Assembly (NCBI RefSeq): GCF_026805545.1
Contig: NZ_JAPRFR010000001.1
Coordinates: 124,001 to 188,000, forward strand
Origin: Aerococcus kribbianus
GTDB lineage: Bacteria; Bacillota; Bacilli; Lactobacillales; Aerococcaceae
Direction of reading: 5' to 3'
Length of the DNA: 64,000 nucleotides
This document shows positions 45,514 to 53,544 of this stretch, piece after piece. The notes under the pieces were generated by a model. The model saw nothing but the letters and a program-made list of their open reading frames with translations. It did no database searches and had not been told where the DNA came from. Every line of letters starts with the position of its first letter. Within the stretch, counting starts at the first letter, position 1. The position numbers and the translations under genes are program-made.

Positions 45514-46554
45514 TTATTCTCCATGCCACTCTGCTAATTTCTCCATTAACAACTTTTCACTTGCCTCAGCTGCTGCTTGGTTAGCTTCTGAGCTACCCCC
45601 TACTGCTAGTAGGCTGGATTGGTTGCCGATGATATCACCTGGATTATAGAAGAGATGGCCTGCTTCAGGATAAATTTCTAGCTGAATTCGGTCATTGTGG
45701 TTGGCGAGGTCTTTTGCCATCGCTTTACTGGGCCACATTTGATCATCACCACCTGCGAATAAGAGAATCTCTCCAGAATAGTCCTCCACTTTGATTCGAC
45801 TGGCTTCTAAGTCTTCAACAGCACTCCTTTCTAAGACACTAGCATAGGTCGCTGTAAAGTGAACTGGTGTCAGAAAAACAAAACCACTGATCATTTTGAT
45901 GAAGGAGGAGAAGGATGCGACAGTTTGCTTCAAGTAAGGCAGTGGCTTGCCTTGATAGGCCCATGAAGATTGCTTCATGTTTTTAGTATCGAGAGCGAAA
46001 AAGCTATGAGAGGTTGGTGCAAAGGCCACTACTTGATCAATGGCATCAGGATAAATGGTAGCTAAATTAAGGGCTAATTCGGCCCCTTTGGAAGAACCAA
46101 CTAGGGTCAAGGGTTGGTCTTCATCAATTAATTCTAGAAAATCACCAAAAAAGTCAAGTGGCACTTCAGCTAATGTTTGCGGTTGCTTAGGCATACCAAA
46201 ATAAAATAAGGCATATACTTCATAGCCGGCTTGAGCGATTTGTATGGCACGATCGTAATCAGGGCTCCCTTCTGACCCGCCAAAGGTCACGACTACTCCT
46301 TGAGACGTTTTATCTTCGGGTAGTAAATGAAAGCCTTGAATGGCATCTTGGTTAATGCGGTCAACATTTACCTCGTCGATACTTGTTTGGTATCGACTCA
46401 GGTCAGTGGGATTATTGTAGGTCGAACTTGTTTGATCACTGGGAAGTTGATCCTTATAGCGACGCCAATTCACCCAACGAATCAGGCTAATCATCAGAAA
46501 AATTACTAAAGCGATAAGCAATACTCTAAGCAGGAATTTTCCTAATACTTTCAT
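45514..46554 (-). CDS. Membrane-anchored alpha/beta hydrolase (acyl-thioester hydrolase/BAAT C-terminal type)
   Basis: The 346-residue protein has an N-terminal membrane helix (about 6-26) and an alpha/beta-hydrolase domain outside. The nucleophile is in LVGSSKGAELAL (GxSxG), the acid in LLFAGGDDQMWPS and the His in PEAGHLFYNPG, the layout of the BAAT/acyl-CoA thioesterase C-terminal family. GGSEGSPDYDRA supplies the oxyanion-hole side. A lipid or peptide ester is a likely substrate, but that is inference. AAAGGAGG stands before the ATG. It is monocistronic. Confidence 0.82.
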   Translation of the reverse strand: MKVLGKFLLRVLLIALVIFLMISLIRWVNWRRYKDQLPSDQTSSTYNNPTDLSRYQTSIDEVNVDRINQDAIQGFHLLPEDKTSQGVVVTFGGSEGSPDYDRAIQIAQAGYEVYALFYFGMPKQPQTLAEVPLDFFGDFLELIDEDQPLTLVGSSKGAELALNLATIYPDAIDQVVAFAPTSHSFFALDTKNMKQSSWAYQGKPLPYLKQTVASFSSFIKMISGFVFLTPVHFTATYASVLERSAVEDLEASRIKVEDYSGEILLFAGGDDQMWPSKAMAKDLANHNDRIQLEIYPEAGHLFYNPGDIIGNQSSLLAVGGSSEANQAAAEASEKLLMEKLAEWHGE

Positions 46555-46862
46555 GAGTTAACCTCCTTTATTACTGGCTGATAGTTTATATTCTCCTTCC
46601 TATGGCGAGCGCGTATTTCTTCTCATTAACTTTTTAGGACGTCATGTGGCCCCCTACCCTATTTATGATGACCGTCTCTTGCTACTATAATTATACTATT
46701 AATGGTTCCATTATTACTATAAAAACCATTAATTTACACAAAATTTACATTAATTGATTGCAATAAAAAGAATTTGTTCTGATTTTTGGATCCTAACTAA
46801 AAACAGGTGACTCATTAGTAAGTCACCTGTTGCTTAGATTCTTATTTACTTGTAGTAGAAGG
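46555..46862. other. 308-base intergenic region between hydrolase and GNAT genes
   Basis: No gene was found. It contains an exact inverted repeat, ATTAATGGTT (46699-46708) and AACCATTAAT (46725-46734), and the terminator of the GNAT gene at 46797-46832. Promoter elements for the hydrolase gene were not clear. Confidence 0.5.
46797..46832 (-). terminator. Terminator of the GNAT gene
   Basis: AACAGGTGACT (46803-46813) and AGTCACCTGTT (46822-46832) pair perfectly over 11 bp; the minus strand continues with TTTTTAG. Confidence 0.88.
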
Positions 46863-47396
46863 TTATTCTTCATCCAGACTATAATCATAAACTTTGGCAT
46901 AGAGGTTTTTTCGGGTAGCGATAAACTGCTCTTCTGTCATTGCTTCTGGATAGGACATTAGCCGTAGTGGTAATTCTGGGTGGTCAATAGATAATTTGGG
47001 TTGGAAGTAGGCATAGTCATTGTAGTGAAATTCATACCGTTTATAGAAGCCAATCCGCCGTTTTGCCCACTCATCTTGAGGAGGTTCGACTTCTAAGATA
47101 ATCGTTTTATCGGCTTGGTTAGCAAATTCGTCTAAAATTTTACCCCCTAATCCGAGATTACGGTATTGCCCACTCACTGCAAAGTGTTCCACATAGAGAA
47201 AGTCATCCAAGTCCCAAATCGCAATAAAGGCTTGAACCTGGTCTTTATCGTCATCACGGAAGACATAGATATGGTAATAATCTAAGTCTAACAAGGCTTT
47301 CTCACCTGCATAGTCACGGCGCTCACTCTCAGGGAAACTGGCCACCATAATTTCGAAGACTTGGCTAAATTCATCGGGACGCATTTTTTTCAGCAT
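46863..47396 (-). CDS. GNAT-family acetyltransferase
   Basis: A 177-residue acetyltransferase-like protein. The acetyl-CoA site is seen in VEHFAVSGQYRNLGLGGKILDEF (in two parts: VEHFAVSGQYRN and LGLGGKILDEF, about 75-97) and motif B in RRIGFYKRYEFHYNDYAYFQP. The opening LKKMRPDEFSQVFEIMVASFP and the bulky mid-part are those of single-domain GNATs that modify small molecules or protein amino groups. GAGGAGG lies 5-8 bases before the ATG. Acceptor unknown. Confidence 0.85.
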   Translation of the reverse strand: MLKKMRPDEFSQVFEIMVASFPESERRDYAGEKALLDLDYYHIYVFRDDDKDQVQAFIAIWDLDDFLYVEHFAVSGQYRNLGLGGKILDEFANQADKTIILEVEPPQDEWAKRRIGFYKRYEFHYNDYAYFQPKLSIDHPELPLRLMSYPEAMTEEQFIATRKNLYAKVYDYSLDEE

Positions 47397-47589
47397 TATA
47401 TTCCTCCTCTGTTAAATGGTATGTACTCTATTGGTACTTATCAGTCTATTCTAGCATGAAGTCAATAAGAAGCAAACTCAGAATAAGTGTGGCATTCTTT
47501 TTGAGACTAGAACAAAGGCGCTCATCTTTTAGTTTTATTGCAACAGTTAGTATTATTAATTTAAATAAGTGTTATCTAGGTAGTCTGAC

Positions 47590-47618
47590 TTTATCATTGG
47601 CTCTACCTTCGCTATAAT
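47590..47618 (+). promoter_or_regulatory. Promoter of the PPK2-type kinase gene
   Basis: TATAAT (47613-47618) with a weak -35 TTTATC (47590-47595) at 17 bases, 39 bases before the ATG. Confidence 0.45.
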
Positions 47619-47657
47619 GAAAGAAAAGCGCTGTCAAGCCGAGAAAAAGGTGGGTTT

Positions 47658-49127
47658 ATGTTACCAAGTAAGAAAGTGAAACGTTATGAAATTTCTGAAG
47701 AATTATCCGATAAGAAGCGGTCTGAATTGGGTGAAGCATTTGCTAAAGTGCATCGCCAATTACAAGAGACTGACAAATCTATGTTAGTGATTGTTGATGG
47801 TTGGGAGTCTAGTGGTAAGGGGTTCTTACTGAAAGACCTAACTCGTGAGTTGGATCCGAAATATTTTGAAGTAGAAGTTTTCGAAGAATCCGGTGTGGAC
47901 GATTCCAAGTTCCCCTACCTGAGACGGTTTTTCCGTCGGGCACCGCGTAAGGGTCAGATTATGTTTTTTGATCGGTCCTTTTACTATGACCTTTTCCACT
48001 CCTTAGATTTGTCAGGTAAACGTTTAGAACATATTATTAATGATATTTCCTTTGTGGAACGTGCCTTGCATGATGACGATACCTTGATTGTGAAATTCTT
48101 TATCCATCAAAGTAAAAGCGAAATGGCTAACCGAATTGCGTCATTAGAACAGGATGACTACCGTGATGTCTTACTGGATGACAGTGATTATGACCAATTA
48201 AAACACTATAAGGACTACTTTAAGCATTTTTCTGAGATTTTAAATCGTACCAATTTTGCCCACAGTCCATGGCATATCCTCTATACTGATGGCAAAAAAG
48301 ACCAATCCCGTTTGGCCCTAGCTACTTGTATAGATGAACTAGAAAAGTGGTTGGCCGCTGACTTAGAGCGTCCCCTCCCCCAATTAGAAGATCTCTCTAA
48401 ACAAACCCCTCCCCTATCCACACTGGATTTAAGTTTGACAATTTCTGAATCAGACTACCATGATATCAAGGATGCCCTCCAAGAAGAAGCCGCTGACTTG
48501 CTCTACCAGGCTTATCGTGAAGATAAGGGTGTCATTATTGCCTATGAAGGCACGGATGCTGCAGGTAAAGGGGGTAATATCGAACGGCTGACTCGGTTGA
48601 TGGATCCCCGGGGTTATGATGTGGCAACAGTGGCGGCGCCTAATGAAGAGGAAGATAGCCACCATTATTTATGGCGTTTTTATCGTGACTTCCCCAGTCA
48701 AGGTCGGATGACCATTTTTGACCGGTCTTGGTATGGCCGCGTTTTAGTGGAAGCCATTGAGGGTTTTACACCTGATTATCGGACCCAAGAAGCTTATGCT
48801 GAAATCAACCAAATGGAACACAATTTGACCCACCAAGGCTACTTAGTTTTGAAATATTTAATTATTATTGACGAAGACGAGCAATATGACCGGTTCATGG
48901 GTCGGGAGAAAAATCCTGATAAACAATACAAGATTACCGATGAAGACTGGCGTAACCGGGAAAAATTCTCCGACTATGTGGAAGCTATGAACGAAATGTT
49001 CTTACGCACTTCAACTGACCATGCCCCCTGGCTTTTAGTGCCAGGTAACGATAAACGCTATGCTAGGATTATGGTCTTAAAAGACTTCATCAAACGCATG
49101 CGTGATTTCTTAGCTGAAGAGGAGTAA
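47658..49127 (+). CDS. Polyphosphate:AMP phosphotransferase-type kinase (tandem PPK2)
   Basis: The 489-residue protein consists of two PPK2 domains (about 15-235 and 265-485). Domain 1 has Walker A DGWESSGKGF, RRAPRKGQIMFFDRSFYYD as Walker B/lid; domain 2 has YEGTDAAGKGGN and GRMTIFDRSWYGR with a fuller match, so the second is likely the active site and the first degenerate, as known for two-domain PAP (class II PPK2) enzymes. They phosphorylate AMP to ADP with polyphosphate. AAAAAGG upstream of the ATG is a modest ribosome site. No polyphosphate kinase 1 is in the window. Confidence 0.9.
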   Translation: MLPSKKVKRYEISEELSDKKRSELGEAFAKVHRQLQETDKSMLVIVDGWESSGKGFLLKDLTRELDPKYFEVEVFEESGVDDSKFPYLRRFFRRAPRKGQIMFFDRSFYYDLFHSLDLSGKRLEHIINDISFVERALHDDDTLIVKFFIHQSKSEMANRIASLEQDDYRDVLLDDSDYDQLKHYKDYFKHFSEILNRTNFAHSPWHILYTDGKKDQSRLALATCIDELEKWLAADLERPLPQLEDLSKQTPPLSTLDLSLTISESDYHDIKDALQEEAADLLYQAYREDKGVIIAYEGTDAAGKGGNIERLTRLMDPRGYDVATVAAPNEEEDSHHYLWRFYRDFPSQGRMTIFDRSWYGRVLVEAIEGFTPDYRTQEAYAEINQMEHNLTHQGYLVLKYLIIIDEDEQYDRFMGREKNPDKQYKITDEDWRNREKFSDYVEAMNEMFLRTSTDHAPWLLVPGNDKRYARIMVLKDFIKRMRDFLAEEE

Positions 49128-49170
49128 GTTAATATCGTATCGCCCGTTTTTGTCCCCCATTAGATTATAC

Positions 49171-49216
49171 AAAAAAGCGCAACCCCATTCTTATTTTGTA
49201 GAGGTTGCGCTTTTTT
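49171..49216. terminator. Bidirectional terminator between the PPK2 gene and kdgT
   Basis: AAAAAAGCGCAACC (49171-49184) and GGTTGCGCTTTTTT (49203-49216) are perfect 14 bp arms of a hairpin serving both convergent genes. Confidence 0.9.
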
Positions 49217-49232
49217 ATATTACTTTGTTTGT

Positions 49233-50192
49233 TTAGGCTTTTTGTTGGTTTTTCTTTTTATCATCTTGGCCATGGGCTTTTTCATAGAGTTTATTGACTA
49301 TGATAGGTGTCACTAAAATTGTGATAATCGCTGTGGCAAGAATTTGTGCAGTGGCATCACTAACATAAGGTTGAGCCGCTGGGACTGAAGCAGCAATCAT
49401 CGCTGGGAAGGCAGAAGAGGCATTAGCGACCCCTAACATGGATCCGGCTGCTACTCCGTCGTTTTTAAGAACTAAAGTATCTGTTACTACCATTAGTGAC
49501 ATAATCACGTAGAAGATAATGACTAAGACAATTCCCACTAATGAGGCTTGTAAGGCATCAAGTAGGTTTAAGCCATAGCCGACTTTCCAACCTAGAAGTG
49601 GGACAACCGCAGCAATTCCGCCCTTGAAGATATCATTGAAATCCTTATCAATATTTCCTAAGAACATTCCAACAAAGAAAGGAATCAAGGTAGAAAGGAT
49701 TGGCATCCAATCAAATTCGCCCCCGCCTTGGAAGGAATAGATGAATAACGGTAGGACTGGAATAGCGAAAATTGAAGTAATTCCAAATGCGCCGGTATCG
49801 ATATCTTCACCATAACTTCCCACTAGGGATAAGTATAAGGCCGGGTTTATTGAGGACATTACAATGGTAAAGGCCATCGCATTTATTCCTAAAATCCCCT
49901 CTTGGCCAAAGAGCGTCATGTATAAGAAACTCAAGCCAATTGCTAAAATCAGTTTAACGATGAAGAGCACACCGTGACGTTTAAATAATTTTCCTAAGCC
50001 CTTCACATCTAGTCCGATACCAGAGAAAAATGTAATCATTGCGATTAGGAAGGTGGTATGGTCGCCACCCAGAAAAGCTTCTGTTACCCCTCCGATATTA
50101 AATACACCTGGGAAAAAGGTATAGATAAGCGCGCTAAGTAACATTGGAAACAGGAAAGTACCCGCTGGCACTTTTTGCATAAATTTTACCAT
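49233..50192 (-). CDS. kdgT: 2-keto-3-deoxygluconate permease
   Basis: A 319-residue, highly hydrophobic transporter with about ten helices. The start MVKFMQKVPAGTFLFPMLLSALIYTFFP (in two parts here: MVKFMQKVPAGTF and LLSALIYTFFP), SSINPALYLSLVGSYG and DGVAAGSMLGVANASSA are typical of KdgT, which imports 2-keto-3-deoxygluconate, a pectin or uronate breakdown product, by proton symport. No kdgK, kdgA or uronate genes lie nearby. AAGGAG precedes the ATG. A weak cre-like site is found just upstream. Confidence 0.9.
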   Translation of the reverse strand: MVKFMQKVPAGTFLFPMLLSALIYTFFPGVFNIGGVTEAFLGGDHTTFLIAMITFFSGIGLDVKGLGKLFKRHGVLFIVKLILAIGLSFLYMTLFGQEGILGINAMAFTIVMSSINPALYLSLVGSYGEDIDTGAFGITSIFAIPVLPLFIYSFQGGGEFDWMPILSTLIPFFVGMFLGNIDKDFNDIFKGGIAAVVPLLGWKVGYGLNLLDALQASLVGIVLVIIFYVIMSLMVVTDTLVLKNDGVAAGSMLGVANASSAFPAMIAASVPAAQPYVSDATAQILATAIITILVTPIIVNKLYEKAHGQDDKKKNQQKA

Positions 50193-50520
50193 TGTAAAAC
50201 TCCTTCATTTTTGTTTTTTGCAAATGGTAACGCATGTAAAATTCAATAAAATGAGTTAATTATCTCACTGCCTATGAAAAAACACTAAGATAGAAACGAT
50301 TATCTCGAAATTATGCATTTTTTGCTATTATATATAATAACCGAAAATGAGTGGGAATACAATAATTAAGCTTACATTTAAAATCCATGTGAAAAATATA
50401 ATTAATCCCCTAGTGCTCAAATATTTGGTATGTTAAAATTATATAAAGCACATGTGAACGGTTACTTAGGTTTTAATGTGTTTATAAAATGATTATGAAA
50501 AATTTCAGGGAGGGATTTCT
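50193..50520. other. 328-base divergent intergenic region (kdgT / reductase operon)
   Basis: No gene was found. It contains a weak cre-like sequence ATGGTAACGCATGTA (50224-50238, two mismatches) near kdgT, and the extended -10 and a better cre-like site in front of the reductase operon (50431-50466). The remainder is AT-rich. Confidence 0.5.
50431..50466 (+). promoter_or_regulatory. Extended -10 and cre-like site before the flavocytochrome operon
   Basis: TGTTAAAAT (50431-50439) resembles an extended -10. ATGTGAACGGTTACT (50452-50466) matches the cre consensus WTGNAANCGNWNNCW except at one base and would overlie the early transcript. CcpA control is suggested. Confidence 0.45.
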
Positions 50521-50718
50521 GTGAAGAAAGGTTTGTTTATATACACCTTACAAATGCTAGTGGCCACGGTTGCGGTATTTGCTTTGATATTATGGCTATT
50601 TTCTGACTACTACAGTTTTGAAGAATGGTCAGGCGAAGAAGAAACGGCTTTAAATATTGAAGGCTATTCTAGTGACTTACTTTATGATGCATTGATTGAA
50701 AAGGAAGGTGTCGGCTAA
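50521..50718 (+). CDS. Small single-span membrane protein, operon partner of the reductase
   Basis: A 65-residue protein starting GTG with GGGAGGG 6 bases upstream. It has one membrane helix (about 8-28, LQMLVATVAVFALILWLF) and an acidic extracytoplasmic tail with no cysteine or histidine. The stop TAA overlaps the start of the following flavocytochrome gene (TAATG), so the two proteins are made together and may form a complex. I do not recognise the family. Confidence 0.75.
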   Translation: MKKGLFIYTLQMLVATVAVFALILWLFSDYYSFEEWSGEEETALNIEGYSSDLLYDALIEKEGVG

Positions 50719-52055
50719 TGAAGATATTTATGGAGAGATGGCTATTACCCTTAATTTCATTTGTTATCGGTGGTGGATTATTTGCCCTCTATCTGGTTTC
50801 TATCGGCGAATCGAATGGTTTTACTTGGTTGATTACGGTTTATTCTGCCATTATGGCCCATACATTTATGGTGGTTGGTTTATTTATTGCGTCTCGTCCC
50901 CGTTTTCTGGAGAAACATATCGGGATGCCTAAGATGTATGAAACCCACGCGGTTATGACGCTACTGGCTTGTTTGATTATTCTCTTCCATATTATCCACT
51001 TCTGGTCTGGTGTGGGAGCAATGTTTAGAAGTTTGACGACTATTTTTGGTTACCTCGCTTTTATCTGTATGTTATGTGGTCTCCTATCTGGGATGCTATC
51101 ATTATCAGGTATGTTTATTCAAAAATTCCCTGCCCTCTTGAAAATCAAAGAAGGCCTCAACCGGGAAGTGATGCTTTGGGTGCACCGGATTACTGGTATA
51201 GGTGCCATTGTTTTTGCTTACTTGCAACAGTTCTTTACCTTCACCCGGTTCGTACAACCTTACTTCACTGCCTTAACCATTGTGACATTTGGGACGATTG
51301 CCTATTACTTGATTTGGAAGTTAAGCATCGCGATGTCTTCTAAATTTGAGGTGGTTCGCATTGAAAAGGAAACTCCAACACTTTGGGCTTTGGAATTGAA
51401 ACCAGTTAATGGGAAATTACCAACCTATCGTCCGGGTGACTACTTCTCAATTTACTTAAAAGATGTGGATGGCGTGGGTAGCGAAGCCCATCCCTTCTCA
51501 GTGTCAAGCGCCATCACTGAAGAATTTCCTGATCGTATCCAATTTATGATCAAAGAGTCAGGGGATTGGTCAGGGTCCTTAGACAAGGTGCAAGTTGGTG
51601 ACAAGGCAAAACTTGATGGTCCTTATGGCGATTACTATCAGCCTGCCATCGAAGCCAGTGACAAGCCTTTCGTGCTCCTAGCCGGTGGGATTGGCTTGAC
51701 CCCTAACCTCGCCATTATTCGTCATGAAATTGAAGAAAGCACCCAACGTCGGATTCATTTGATTTGGGCCCTATCCTTGAAGGAGGATACCTTTATGCTA
51801 GATGACCTAGAAGCCTTCAAGAAGGACAATCCTAATTTTGACTATGATTTGATTTATAGTGTGGATGAAGTTGAAAATTATGACCATGGTTTTATTTCAG
51901 ATAAGTTTCTCGAGAAAATTGGTGTTCATGAATTATATGGTGATGCGGAATTCTTTATCTGTGGACCAGGCGTGATGATTAATGCAACTAAGGATTTACT
52001 ATTAAATAATGAAGTGGAACAAGAGCGAATCCACATTGATGAATTTGACTTCTAA
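50718..52055 (+). CDS. Ferric reductase-like flavocytochrome (membrane FAD/NAD oxidoreductase)
   Basis: The 445-residue protein joins a ferric-reductase-type membrane domain (about 1-210, six helices) to a cytoplasmic ferredoxin-NADP reductase domain. FAD binding is shown by YRPGDYFSIYL and HPFSVSS, NAD(P)H binding by LLAGGIGLTPNLAI and FFICGPGVMI. It should move electrons from NAD(P)H to heme and on to an acceptor outside the membrane. Helix residues ETH and LFH are 14 apart as in NOX/FRE proteins, but the other helix has only one His (WVHRITG, with Gln at the second position), so one heme may be lost. It overlaps the small gene upstream by TAATG. Confidence 0.85.
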   Translation: MKIFMERWLLPLISFVIGGGLFALYLVSIGESNGFTWLITVYSAIMAHTFMVVGLFIASRPRFLEKHIGMPKMYETHAVMTLLACLIILFHIIHFWSGVGAMFRSLTTIFGYLAFICMLCGLLSGMLSLSGMFIQKFPALLKIKEGLNREVMLWVHRITGIGAIVFAYLQQFFTFTRFVQPYFTALTIVTFGTIAYYLIWKLSIAMSSKFEVVRIEKETPTLWALELKPVNGKLPTYRPGDYFSIYLKDVDGVGSEAHPFSVSSAITEEFPDRIQFMIKESGDWSGSLDKVQVGDKAKLDGPYGDYYQPAIEASDKPFVLLAGGIGLTPNLAIIRHEIEESTQRRIHLIWALSLKEDTFMLDDLEAFKKDNPNFDYDLIYSVDEVENYDHGFISDKFLEKIGVHELYGDAEFFICGPGVMINATKDLLLNNEVEQERIHIDEFDF

Positions 52056-52080
52056 ATTGATTTGTAAGCGATAATTGCGG

Positions 52081-52115
52081 ACCATGTATGCGATTGAGCA
52101 TACATGGTTTTTTGT
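52081..52115 (+). terminator. Terminator after the reductase operon
   Basis: ACCATGTATGC (52081-52091) and GCATACATGGT (52098-52108) pair perfectly over 11 bp, then T residues. Confidence 0.9.
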
Positions 52116-52227
52116 TTAATAGTTATCCCTATTATTGATTTACCGATTTTTGTCAGCCTCTATGCCCCCTTTTACCTACGCATGTAATAAGCTAACGTTA
52201 TATGACAGCAGTCTATTGTTTGGCAAA

Positions 52228-52276
52228 ATAAAAACTCCCGTATAGTTGACTAATGACTCAGCTATTATACGGGAGT
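52228..52276 (-). terminator. Terminator of codBA
   Basis: ACTCCCGTATA (52234-52244) and TATACGGGAGT (52266-52276) pair perfectly; the inner bases extend the stem with one bulge. The minus strand continues with TTTTTATTTT. Confidence 0.88.
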
Positions 52277-52302
52277 GTCTTATTCAATGTAAATGTATTT
52301 GA

Positions 52303-53538
52303 TTAAAATAAGACGTCTTTTACTTTGGGTTGGGTTTTGGCTAAGATGCGGCCTTCTTTGATGGAATACAGTACTTCGGAACGTTGGTTAAGGGCATTAT
52401 AGAAATTATTGTTATTCATAATGATAAGATTAGCTGGTTTGCCGACCTCAATGCCATAGCGGTCTTGGATGTTGAGGCAACGAGCAGCAGAATGGGTTGA
52501 GAAGTGGTAAGAATCCATAATCTCTTGGTAACCCATTAATTGTCCAACGTGGAGGCCCATATGGATGACCTCGAGTGGATTCCCATCGCCTAGTGGATAC
52601 CAAGGGTCAAAAACATCATCATGACCAAATGCAACGGTGTTTCCATTGGCAATGAGTTCTTTGACACGGGTGAGACCACGACGTTTAGGGTAAGAATCCA
52701 ACCGTCCTTGTAAGTGGATATTGACTAAGGGGTTAGCGATAAAGTTTAAATCAGCTAGCCCTAATAGGCGCATTAGTTTTCTAACATAAGCATCGTTATA
52801 AGATCCCATCGCAGTGGTATGGGAAGCTGTCACCCGTTCTTTAAGCCCACTCTCATAAGCAAGTGTAGCTAGTGTTTCTAAGCCTCGCGATTGGTCATCA
52901 TCAATTTCATCACAGTGGACATCAACTAATTTGTCGTATTTTTCAGCCAGATCAACGGCGAAGCGTAAGGAATCAACACTATATTCTCGGTTGAATTCAT
53001 AGTGGGGAATGGCGCCAACAACGTCAGCCCCCATTTTCACTGCTTCTTCTAACAATTGTTTACCATTAGGGAAGGAATGAATGCCCTCTTGAGGAAAGGC
53101 AGTGATTTGAATTTCGATAGTGTCTTTCAAGTCTTCTTGTAATTCAAGTAAAGCTTCCATGGCTAAGAGTTTGGGGTCAGTGACATCGACATGGGTACGG
53201 ACATATTGAATGCCATTGGCTGCTTGCATTCGAACAAGGCGGTTGACCCGGTCTTTGATATCAGCCTTGGTGAGTGATTGTTTGCGGAGCGCCCAGGTTT
53301 CAATTCCTTCAAATAAGGTCCCTGATTCGTTCCATTTTGGTTGGCCAGCAGTTAGGCAGGTGTCTAGGTGGATGTGAGGTTCAATAAATGGTGGTAAGGC
53401 TAAGTGTCCAGCCCCGTCAATAACCTCTTCACCTGGACCCGCTTCAATGTGAGCAGCGATTTCAGTGAACTTGCCGTTTTCAATACGGATATCTTGTGCT
53501 GTTTCGGCATTTTCAATTAAAAGATTTTTGATTAACAT
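52303..53538 (-). CDS. codA: Cytosine deaminase
   Basis: A 411-residue amidohydrolase-fold enzyme converting cytosine to uracil and ammonia. Metal ligands and catalytic residues are in EPHIHLDTCLTAGQPKWNESGT (parts: EPHIHLDTCL, PKWNESGT), VDVHCDEIDDDQSRG, ASHTTAMGSYND and FGHDDVFDPWYPLGDG, in the order of E. coli CodA. It follows codB by 6 bases with no promoter between, so imported cytosine is deaminated at once. GAAAGGTTAGAGG-type sequence supplies its ribosome site. Isocytosine or creatinine-type activity is possible but less likely given codB. Confidence 0.94.
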   Translation of the reverse strand: MLIKNLLIENAETAQDIRIENGKFTEIAAHIEAGPGEEVIDGAGHLALPPFIEPHIHLDTCLTAGQPKWNESGTLFEGIETWALRKQSLTKADIKDRVNRLVRMQAANGIQYVRTHVDVTDPKLLAMEALLELQEDLKDTIEIQITAFPQEGIHSFPNGKQLLEEAVKMGADVVGAIPHYEFNREYSVDSLRFAVDLAEKYDKLVDVHCDEIDDDQSRGLETLATLAYESGLKERVTASHTTAMGSYNDAYVRKLMRLLGLADLNFIANPLVNIHLQGRLDSYPKRRGLTRVKELIANGNTVAFGHDDVFDPWYPLGDGNPLEVIHMGLHVGQLMGYQEIMDSYHFSTHSAARCLNIQDRYGIEVGKPANLIIMNNNNFYNALNQRSEVLYSIKEGRILAKTQPKVKDVLF

Positions 53539-53544
53539 AAGCCT

